From GCA-020352575 sp964600365 (GTDB taxonomy: Bacteria > Actinomycetota > Acidimicrobiia > Spongiisociales > JAENVV01), in contig CAZRJG010000010.1 of assembly GCA_964600365.1 (NCBI GenBank), forward strand, positions 1 through 53,998: 53,998 nt of DNA, read 5' to 3'. The position numbers were made by a program, and so were the translations under genes. Under the pieces are notes generated by a model, which was given only the letters and a program-made list of their open reading frames with translations, ran no database searches and had not been told where the DNA came from. Positions 48,213 to 53,998 of the stretch are shown one piece after another (positions within the stretch are counted from its first letter, which is position 1; each line of letters starts with the position of its first letter).

Positions 48213-49768
48213 CTCCTTCCCACTTGTCCTCCGGGATGCTCAACACCGACGAGTACCAACTCACGATGGCCCAGGTGTACTTCCACAGAGGCCTCCACGA
48301 GCGCAGGGCGCGTTTCGACTGGTTCTTCCGCTCGTACCCGGACTACGGCGAGCACCAAGCGGGATACGCCATCACCGCGGGGCTCGAATGGCTCCTCGAG
48401 TGGATGGAGGTGACGACCTTTACCGCCGAGGATGTTGCAGGCTTGCGTGCCCAGCGAACGACGAGCGGGCGCCAGCGGTTCTCCGACCACTTCTTGTCCT
48501 GGCTCGAGGGAAGGGGATTCGAGTCGGTGAGGATCGACGCAGTCCCCGAAGGGCGCGTCGTGCATGCGCACGTCCCGATCCTCACCGTGGACGGTCCGCT
48601 GGCCATGGCGCAGATCCTCGAGACGGCGCTCCTCAATCGGCTGAACTATCAGACGCTCATCGCCACCAAGGCCTCGCGGGTGAAGGAAGCGGCGCGCAAC
48701 GGCGCCGTGCTCGACTTCGGCACGCGCAGGGGGCCGGACCTCGGCGCGTTGGCCGGTTCCCGAGCGGCACTCATCGGTGGCGCCGACTTCTCCTCCAACG
48801 TCGCTGCCTCGCACCTCCTCGGATTCGACCCCAAGGGGACGCACGCCCACAGCCTGGTACAGGTGTTCATGGCGCTCGGGATGGGTGAGCTGGAGGCTTT
48901 CCGGGCCTTCGCCGAGCTCCACCCGGACGAGTGCGTGCTCCTCGTGGACACGGTGGACACGCTCGAGTCGGGCGTCCCCAATGCCATCAGCGTGTTCCGC
49001 GAGCTCGAGGCGTCAGGGCATCGTCCGGTGGGAGTCCGTCTGGACTCCGGTGACCTCGCGTACCTCGCCATCCGCGCAGCACAGTTGCTCGATGATGCGG
49101 GATTCCCGGACGTGTCGATCGTCCTGTCGAGTGACCTCGATGAACTGGCGATCTGGCAGATCCTGTCCCAGATCGACGTCGAGGCGCCTCGCTACGGGGT
49201 GGACCCGCGTGCCCTCGCGGCACGACTCACGTACGGCGTCGGGACCCGGCTGATCACGTCTGCGGGCCACTCGGCGCTGAACGGGGTCTACAAGCTCGTG
49301 GCGATCCACGACGAAGGTGGAAGGTGGGTCCCTGCGATCAAGGTCTCCGAGAGCCCCGTGAAGGTTCCGACCCCGGGCGAGAAGGAGGTATGGCGCGTGT
49401 ACGACGAACGCGGACTCGCCACCGCCGATGTGATCGGGATCGCCGGCGAGGACCTCGAGGGAGCGCAGGACCTCCCGGTCCTGCATCCGCACAGGGCGGG
49501 GGTGCGCCGGGTGATCCCCCGCAGCCGCATCTCCTTGGTCGAGTCGCTCCTCGAGCCGGTGTTCGCAGACGGCGCCCGGATAGGCCCACGGCCATCGATC
49601 GCCGACATGCGGGCAAGGCGGGACGCCGACCTTTCCCGGCTCGACACCGGCGTGCGGCGGATCGTCAACCCGCACATCTACCACGTGTCGCTCACCGAGC
49701 GGATGAAGGCGCTGCAGGAGTCGCTCGTGGAGGATGCCCGCGACGGCGTCCTCGGCAATGAGGGGTGA
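48209..49768 (+). CDS. pncB: Nicotinate phosphoribosyltransferase
   Basis: Up to 519 aa. It converts nicotinate and PRPP to nicotinate mononucleotide in NAD salvage. Motifs are LNTDEYQLTMAQVYF at the N-terminus, LNYQTLIATKASRVKEAA, VLDFGTRRGPD, the phospho-His region DPKGTHAHSLVQVF, LLVDTVDTLESGVPNAI, GVRLDSGDLAYL and YGVGTRLITS. The GTG at 48209 forms GTGA with the MFS stop and has GGGAG upstream; the ATG at 48236 (MLNTDEYQ) is a possible shorter start. The nicotinamidase gene converges from the right, completing nicotinamide to NaMN salvage. Confidence 0.92.
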   Translation: MTPSHLSSGMLNTDEYQLTMAQVYFHRGLHERRARFDWFFRSYPDYGEHQAGYAITAGLEWLLEWMEVTTFTAEDVAGLRAQRTTSGRQRFSDHFLSWLEGRGFESVRIDAVPEGRVVHAHVPILTVDGPLAMAQILETALLNRLNYQTLIATKASRVKEAARNGAVLDFGTRRGPDLGALAGSRAALIGGADFSSNVAASHLLGFDPKGTHAHSLVQVFMALGMGELEAFRAFAELHPDECVLLVDTVDTLESGVPNAISVFRELEASGHRPVGVRLDSGDLAYLAIRAAQLLDDAGFPDVSIVLSSDLDELAIWQILSQIDVEAPRYGVDPRALAARLTYGVGTRLITSAGHSALNGVYKLVAIHDEGGRWVPAIKVSESPVKVPTPGEKEVWRVYDERGLATADVIGIAGEDLEGAQDLPVLHPHRAGVRRVIPRSRISLVESLLEPVFADGARIGPRPSIADMRARRDADLSRLDTGVRRIVNPHIYHVSLTERMKALQESLVEDARDGVLGNEG

Positions 49769-49796
49769 GGCGGCCCCTCCCCGGGACCCGGTCGGC

Positions 49797-50384
49797 CTAG
49801 ACGATTACCACGCCAGCGGTCACGAGCGCAGCAACCGCTCGCGCCCCGTCGCCTGGTTGGAGGTTCACCGCGGCCGTGGCGTCCGCCACGACCGTGGTCG
49901 ACAGCCCGAACCCGACCGCATCGAGTGCGGTGTCGCGTACGCAGTAGTCGAGGGCGAGTCCGACGACGACCACGGAGTCGATGCCGCGTGCGTCGAGCGC
50001 CGATGCGAGCTGAGTCGGGCGTTCGTCCCCGGTCACCGAGTCGCGCACGGTGAAACCCGAATACCCGTCCTCGCCGCCCGCGCCCTTGTGCACGATCGGC
50101 GCGTCGTTCACGATCGTGAGGTCGGGGTGGAACGCCGACCCGATGGTTCCGCCGACGCAATGCACCGGCCAGATGCCCCCGTCCTTGGTGAAGTGCGGCG
50201 TTGACTCGGGGTGCCAATCCTGGGTGTAGGCCACGGTGGCGCCTGCTGCGACTGCCTGCTCGATGAGGCCGTTGATGATCGGGATGGTGGCCGGTCCGCC
50301 GGTGACGAAAAGGCTGCCCTCGGGGTCAGCGAAGTCATGTTGGACGTCCACGACGACGAGCGCGGTACTGGGGGAGAATTCCAT
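49797..50384 (-). CDS. pncA: Nicotinamidase
   Basis: A 195-aa isochorismatase-fold amidase hydrolysing nicotinamide to nicotinate. Catalytic triad Asp13 (VVVDVQHDF), Lys100 (PIVHKGAGG) and Cys148 (GLALDYCVRDTA) are present, with the metal site Asp56-x-His58 and His64 (TQDWHPESTPHF). Length is standard. TAGTCT (50396-50391) lies 6 nt before the ATG, so the message is probably leaderless. Convergent with pncB, whose product uses its nicotinate. Confidence 0.94.
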   Translation of the reverse strand: MEFSPSTALVVVDVQHDFADPEGSLFVTGGPATIPIINGLIEQAVAAGATVAYTQDWHPESTPHFTKDGGIWPVHCVGGTIGSAFHPDLTIVNDAPIVHKGAGGEDGYSGFTVRDSVTGDERPTQLASALDARGIDSVVVVGLALDYCVRDTALDAVGFGLSTTVVADATAAVNLQPGDGARAVAALVTAGVVIV

Positions 50385-50398
50385 GCGGTGAGACTAGG

Positions 50399-51109
50399 TC
50401 AGGTGGGTCGGTGGAGTTCGGTCGTGCGGAGGCCCGTTGCCGCCGCCTCGTCCACGAGCCAGTGCACGTCCGCCGTTCCGGCCGCCACCCGTGCGGCGGG
50501 TGTCGAGCCACCACCCTCGAGGATCTCGGCGAGCGCCGCTGCCTTCCCCGTCCCCTGCACCAGGAAGACGAGTCGCTCGGCTCGGTGGAGGAGGGGCATC
50601 GTTGCCGTGATCCGCCACGTGTCCTTCTCGGGCACCCAGTTCGCCGCCACGTCCGTGTCGGTGACCCCAAGGGCGCTGGTGCCGGGGAAGAGCGACGCGG
50701 TGTGGCAGTCGTCCCCGATCCCGAGCAAGACGAGCCCGGGTCTGATGACGCCCTCGTCGTCGCCGATGCGAGTGCGGAGGAGCGTCTCGTACTGGCTTGC
50801 AGCCACGTGCGGGTCCACTTCGTCGTGGTGTGGCACGGGGAGGAGTGACCGGCGCACGGCACCCCCCGTCGCCTCGATGGCCATTCCCGCGTTCGAGTCG
50901 GGGTGGTCGATCGGGACCCAGCGGTCATCGGCGAACCAGCAATCGACGCCGTCCCACGACACCCCCCGTTGGGCGAGCACCCCGTACATCCTCCGGGGGG
51001 TGCTCCCTCCGGCGAGCGCGATGTTTCGTCCCGGCGCCAGGTAGTCATCGACGAGGAGTGCTGCATGGGCGGCGAGTTCGCCCGGCGTCGGCAGCACGGT
51101 GATCTGCAT
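50399..51109 (-). CDS. pgl: 6-phosphogluconolactonase (DevB type)
   Basis: A 236-aa sugar-phosphate isomerase-fold enzyme hydrolysing 6-phosphogluconolactone in the oxidative pentose-phosphate pathway. Visible are NIALAGGSTPRRMYGVLA, DCWFADDRWVPIDHPDSN, LVLLGIGDDCHTASLFPGT and RITATMPLLHRAERLVFLVQGTGKA. The GIGDDCHTASLFPG motif matches the Pgl catalytic loop, with Cys at the position usually occupied by Gly. The ATG at 51109 is chosen because TATCGT (51122-51117) lies 7 nt upstream; an in-frame start 9 nt earlier is less likely. Confidence 0.9.
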   Translation of the reverse strand: MQITVLPTPGELAAHAALLVDDYLAPGRNIALAGGSTPRRMYGVLAQRGVSWDGVDCWFADDRWVPIDHPDSNAGMAIEATGGAVRRSLLPVPHHDEVDPHVAASQYETLLRTRIGDDEGVIRPGLVLLGIGDDCHTASLFPGTSALGVTDTDVAANWVPEKDTWRITATMPLLHRAERLVFLVQGTGKAAALAEILEGGGSTPAARVAAGTADVHWLVDEAAATGLRTTELHRPT

Positions 51110-51161
51110 GCGGCGCACGATAGGACCCGGGCCGATGTTGCGCGGCTCCTAGTGGGGCTGC

Positions 51162-52733
51162 TTACCCGGGGGAGGGAAGTCGGAGGGAGAACTGACTACG
51201 ACCATTCTCTCGCGAGTAGGTCAGGGTCCCATGCATGAGCGATGCGAGCTCACGGGACACCGACAGGCCCAGTCCGAATGGCCTCGTCACCCCCTCCTGT
51301 ACGTCTCCATGCTCGAAGCGGGAGAAGACGCGCTCCTGGTCCTCCTCAGGGATGCCGGGACCGTCATCGATCACCTCGAGGATTGCCTGCCCTTCCTCCG
51401 CGCGCGCACGGACCTCGATGGTGGCGCCGCCGTGCCGGAGTGCGTTGGTGAGCAGGTTTCGGATCAGTTGGCGAAGCCGTGGTGGATCTGCGACGCACGG
51501 CACGGGTCCCACTGGTGGCTTGATCTCCCGCTCCGTCGGCATCGTCACGCTCAGGATCACGCGCTGGGCCTCCTCTGCGAGGTCGACGTGGTGCTGGGAG
51601 ATCGTGAGGTCGTCGTGTTCGACGCGAGCTGCGGTGAGGAGGTTTTCCACGATGTGACCGAGGTCGGTGGCGTGCTCGACGACCTCGGCGAGGAGTCGAG
51701 TCCGCTCCTCCTCCTCGATACCCGGCTCGGAGAGGATGCTGCTGAACCCCAGGACGGACGTGAGGGGTGTCCTCAGCTCGTGGGCGACGGTGCCGACGAG
51801 CTCTGAGCGGGCCCGGGCCATACGAGTGATCTCCTCCTCCCGGTCGCGGATCGACTCCACGAGGTCGAGGTGGGAGGTGAGGTCGCGAACGATCGCGATG
51901 GCTTCGGCCCTGCCCGGCCGGGCGAGCCTGGAGATGGTGATGGCCACCGGGAAGGTAGTGCCGTCGGCTCGCCTGGCGACGAGGTTCGGGCGGTCCGTGG
52001 CCATCTCACGTGCGAGGTCGGCGCGGGAGAGGAAGTCGATGACATGACCGCCATGTACGTTGCGGTAGTTCTCGGGGACGAGGAGCGAGAGCGGCTTGCT
52101 GACGAGGTCGTCGACCTCGTACCCGAACATCGTCGTCGCTGCGGCGTTGGCGAGGGTCACCATGCCCGCCGGATCCACCCCGACGACTGCGTCGGGAGTG
52201 CCCTCGACGAGTTCGCGGAACCGCTCGTCGAGCGCGCGTAGTTGCTCCAGGCCGGACCCGTAGCGTGTGCCGAGCGCGCCGATGAGGGCGAGGATCGCCA
52301 CCCGGCTCACGATGACCACGGCAGGGAGTGTGTGCGGTGGCCCAAACCACGCAAGCACGAGGTACGCGATGGGGATCGAGGATGCGAACACCCACGACCA
52401 GGGTGGTGGCAAGAGCATGGGGAAGACGGCGGCGAGGACGAAGAGCCAGAGGAGGAAGAAGCTGTCTGCCCCGCCTGACCCAACCATGAGCGCGATGGTG
52501 GCGAGGCCGAGGACCACCCCGGCGAGCGATTCGGCCCACCGATGCCACGGTATCGACACCAGGCCCGCGACGACGATCCCCACGCCGGCGATCGTCCCCC
52601 ACTCGAGCGTGGCGAGTGGAATGAGGAGGACGGCAGCGAGACCATGTGCCAGGAGGGCGATCATCGTGGTGAGGACGACGAACCTCGGTGCGGGGAGGTA
52701 CGCCCCGTGGCCGGAGGGGATCACCGTGTGCAC
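51162..52733 (-). CDS. Membrane PAS-domain sensor histidine kinase (orphan)
   Basis: A kinase of about 520 aa with six hydrophobic helices (about 15-150). A PAS domain (about 165-290) has DAVVGVDPAGMVTLANAAATTMFGYEVDDL. The HisKA phospho-acceptor is in ELVGTVAHELRTPLTSVLGFSSIL (about 313), followed by an ATPase domain with NLLTNALRHGG, DDGPGIPEEDQERVFSRFEHGD and FGLGLSVSRELASLMHG. No response regulator is adjacent, so its partner is unknown. GTG at 52733 has GGAGGAG 11 nt upstream. GTG at 52724, three codons later, overlaps the stop of a leaderless mini-ORF and may be the true start. Confidence 0.9.
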   Translation of the reverse strand: MHTVIPSGHGAYLPAPRFVVLTTMIALLAHGLAAVLLIPLATLEWGTIAGVGIVVAGLVSIPWHRWAESLAGVVLGLATIALMVGSGGADSFFLLWLFVLAAVFPMLLPPPWSWVFASSIPIAYLVLAWFGPPHTLPAVVIVSRVAILALIGALGTRYGSGLEQLRALDERFRELVEGTPDAVVGVDPAGMVTLANAAATTMFGYEVDDLVSKPLSLLVPENYRNVHGGHVIDFLSRADLAREMATDRPNLVARRADGTTFPVAITISRLARPGRAEAIAIVRDLTSHLDLVESIRDREEEITRMARARSELVGTVAHELRTPLTSVLGFSSILSEPGIEEEERTRLLAEVVEHATDLGHIVENLLTAARVEHDDLTISQHHVDLAEEAQRVILSVTMPTEREIKPPVGPVPCVADPPRLRQLIRNLLTNALRHGGATIEVRARAEEGQAILEVIDDGPGIPEEDQERVFSRFEHGDVQEGVTRPFGLGLSVSRELASLMHGTLTYSRENGRSQFSLRLPSPG

Positions 52734-52753
52734 CTCGGACCGAACTCCTCCAT
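52721..52753 (-). CDS. 10-codon leaderless ORF overlapping the kinase start
   Basis: TAGCAT (52766-52761) is followed by 7 nt and ATG at 52753, encoding MEEFGPRCTR. Its TGA overlaps the in-frame GTG (52724) of the kinase as GTGA. This repeats the arrangement seen before the response regulator at 42.6 kb. Translation is inferred from the promoter geometry. Confidence 0.4.
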   Translation of the reverse strand: MEEFGPRCTR

Positions 52754-52822
52754 GGCAATGATGCTAGGGAGTCGGTGGCGGCTTCGCGGGGGTCTGACCG
52801 TGCTGGGCTAGCCTCCGGGAGC

Positions 52823-53287
52823 ATGCCCTTTCTCAGGATCCCACCGGGCTTCGCACGACTCGAAGCCGCATTCGAAGAGGCAGGGGTCGTCGACAGCCCT
52901 GCCTCGGATGGGCTGGTCTTCGTGGCAGCGGGTCCTGCCATCGGCACCGAGTGGGAGGCCGTGGAGTCCGAGCTCGAGGATGCGTTCAGGTTGTCCCAGG
53001 AGGCGGCCCGCCACGTCGGCCCGATCGTCTACGTCGTTGGTGGCGAGGACCTGCTCGGGCAACGAGGCGCGGCCGCCGCAATGGTCGCGTGTGGGCTCCT
53101 GTCCGCAGCCCGGACCGTCGCGCTCGAGGGCGTGGGACCGGGCTTCACGGCGAACGTGGTTGCACCGGAGGAGGGAGCCGATCCAGCGGCGGTCGCCGAG
53201 TGGGTGTCGCGCTTCCTCGATGCTTCAGGAGCCACGGGCGAACTCGTTCGCGTCGGTGCAGCCCATCTCGGTAAGGCGCTGCCATGA
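52823..53287 (+). CDS. Truncated SDR-like protein preceding a ketoreductase
   Basis: A 154-aa protein lacking a Gly-rich NAD motif and a Tyr-x3-Lys pair, but with the helical SDR core: LSQEAARHVGPIVYVVGGEDLLG, AAAAMVACGLLSAARTVALEG and a NVVAPEE strand. Length and position recall the N-terminal non-catalytic domain of high-molecular-weight FabG (FabG4-like) proteins. Its stop overlaps the ATG of the following SDR. TAGCCT (52809-52814) lies 8 nt before the ATG. It probably acts as a partner of the next gene product (inference). Confidence 0.7.
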   Translation: MPFLRIPPGFARLEAAFEEAGVVDSPASDGLVFVAAGPAIGTEWEAVESELEDAFRLSQEAARHVGPIVYVVGGEDLLGQRGAAAAMVACGLLSAARTVALEGVGPGFTANVVAPEEGADPAAVAEWVSRFLDASGATGELVRVGAAHLGKALP

Positions 53288-53998
53288 GTGTGGCGGTCGT
53301 CACCGGGGTGGCCGGGGGGATAGGAACCCACCTCGCAGCGCGGCTCGCGTGGGATGGGCACGCGATCGTCGCGGTCGACCTCGTCGATGCCGTGCACGAT
53401 GTGGCCGAAGCACTTGTGGCGGAGGGGCATGAGGTCGTCGCGGTGCAGGCGGATCTTGCTGACGCCGGCGGTCGCGCGGCGGTGGCCGAGGCCGTTCGTC
53501 GTGTCGGCCCGCTGCGCGTCCTCGTCAACAACGCAGGGATCACGCGCGACGCCCGACTGGTGAAGATGGAGCAGGCCCAGTTTCGGGCCGTCCTCGCGGT
53601 GAATCTCGGCGCAGTCCACGACCTCACCCGTGACCTCCTCGATCAGATTCGTGATGGCGGATCGATCATCTCCATCTCGTCCCGTGCGTACCTGGGGAAC
53701 TACGGGCAGTTCAACTACTCGATGTCGAAGGGCGGTGTGGTCGGGATGACGAGGGCGCTCGCTCTCGAGCTCGCACCTCGTGTCCGAGTCAATGCCGTTG
53801 CGCCGGGCCTGATCGAGACCCCGATGGCGCTTGCGATCCCGGAGGAGATCCGCACGCGCATGGTGGATGCGAACCCGATGAAGCGCATGGGTGCCCCCGA
53901 TGACATCGCCGAGGCCGTGGCGTGGCTCGCCGACGGCGAACGCTCGGGGTACGTCACCGGTCACGTCCTCGTGGTCGGCGGGGGCCGGTCGCTCGGGT
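53284..53998 (+). CDS. FabG-like short-chain dehydrogenase/reductase (right end cut)
   Basis: 238 codons are visible before the window edge, almost the whole protein. The NAD(P) motif is VVTGVAGGIGTHLA; the catalytic Asn region is LVNNAGITRD; Ser is in SIISISSRA; Tyr-x3-Lys is in FNYSMSKGG; and RVNAVAPGLIETPM follows. The C-terminus ends in VLVVGGGRSLG. It is most like 3-oxoacyl-ACP/CoA reductases. It is translationally coupled (ATGA) to the truncated SDR-like gene, together resembling a split FabG4. Confidence 0.88.
   Translation, partial: MSVAVVTGVAGGIGTHLAARLAWDGHAIVAVDLVDAVHDVAEALVAEGHEVVAVQADLADAGGRAAVAEAVRRVGPLRVLVNNAGITRDARLVKMEQAQFRAVLAVNLGAVHDLTRDLLDQIRDGGSIISISSRAYLGNYGQFNYSMSKGGVVGMTRALALELAPRVRVNAVAPGLIETPMALAIPEEIRTRMVDANPMKRMGAPDDIAEAVAWLADGERSGYVTGHVLVVGGGRSLG

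Overview
This is a GC-rich, densely packed 54-kb chromosomal segment from an aerobic or facultatively aerobic actinobacterium. The gene set (nickel superoxide dismutase, KorAB, BCKDH-type complex, lipoproteins with Thr/Pro-rich linkers, archaeal-type MetRS) and many leaderless promoters (TANNNT 6-8 nt before a start codon) fit Actinomycetota, perhaps Acidimicrobiia-like. No taxonomic marker is present, so placement is inference. I see no phage, insertion sequence, CRISPR array or intact RNA gene; there is one tRNA 3'-end-like fragment near the left edge.

Layout. 1-2.2 kb: end of a D-2-hydroxyacid dehydrogenase, a strong bidirectional hairpin, an orphan branched-chain-type ABC substrate-binding lipoprotein and a DUF402 protein. 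2.2-6.4 kb: korAB (2-oxoglutarate:ferredoxin oxidoreductase) and a divergent thiolase. 6.4-13.5 kb: amidase, DUF3048 lipoprotein, sodN and its maturation protease sodX on overlapping divergent promoters, and a 1201-aa zinc-ribbon/cyclase/ATPase/TPR regulator. 13.5-21.2 kb: aminotransferase, nifJ with a dihydroorotate dehydrogenase-like partner, and metG. 21.2-23.6 kb: a GC-rich repeat-bearing gap, then an ABC-2 exporter. 23.6-26.4 kb: a four-PAS GGDEF-EAL protein. 26.5-30.4 kb: branched-chain 2-oxoacid dehydrogenase E1a-E1b-E2 and a divergent Lrp/AsnC regulator. 30.4-36.7 kb: dipeptide-type ABC permeases, a class III CoA-transferase, a membrane alpha/beta-hydrolase and an APC permease. 36.8-42.1 kb: deoC with a split ALDH16-like gene pair, and transketolase. 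42.1-44.7 kb: a small Cys/His protein and a two-component system. 44.7-48.2 kb: a decayed SDR gene, a probable selenocysteine-containing peroxiredoxin-like gene, an enoyl-CoA hydratase and an MFS transporter. 48.2-54 kb: pncB, pncA, 6-phosphogluconolactonase, a PAS histidine kinase, and an SDR pair cut by the window end.

The most notable finding is at 45500-46192. A thioredoxin-fold, peroxiredoxin-like gene reads through one in-frame TGA exactly where the family has the first Cys of its CxxC motif (giving UPYC). The codon is followed by a bacterial SECIS-like hairpin with a GGUC apical loop beginning 20 nt later. Other notable points: an ALDH16 enzyme encoded as two overlapping genes; leaderless mini-ORFs overlapping the starts of two signalling genes; three helically phased ATTGCG sites at the Lrp/bkd promoter, with a related palindrome before the substrate-binding-protein gene; four 11-bp-phased direct repeats between transketolase and the small Cys/His gene; and a NiSOD hook carrying Phe where Pro is canonical.

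Together the genes describe 2-oxoacid and branched-chain amino acid oxidation feeding both ferredoxin-linked and NAD-linked routes, deoxyribose catabolism, pentose-phosphate steps, NAD salvage and defence against oxygen radicals.
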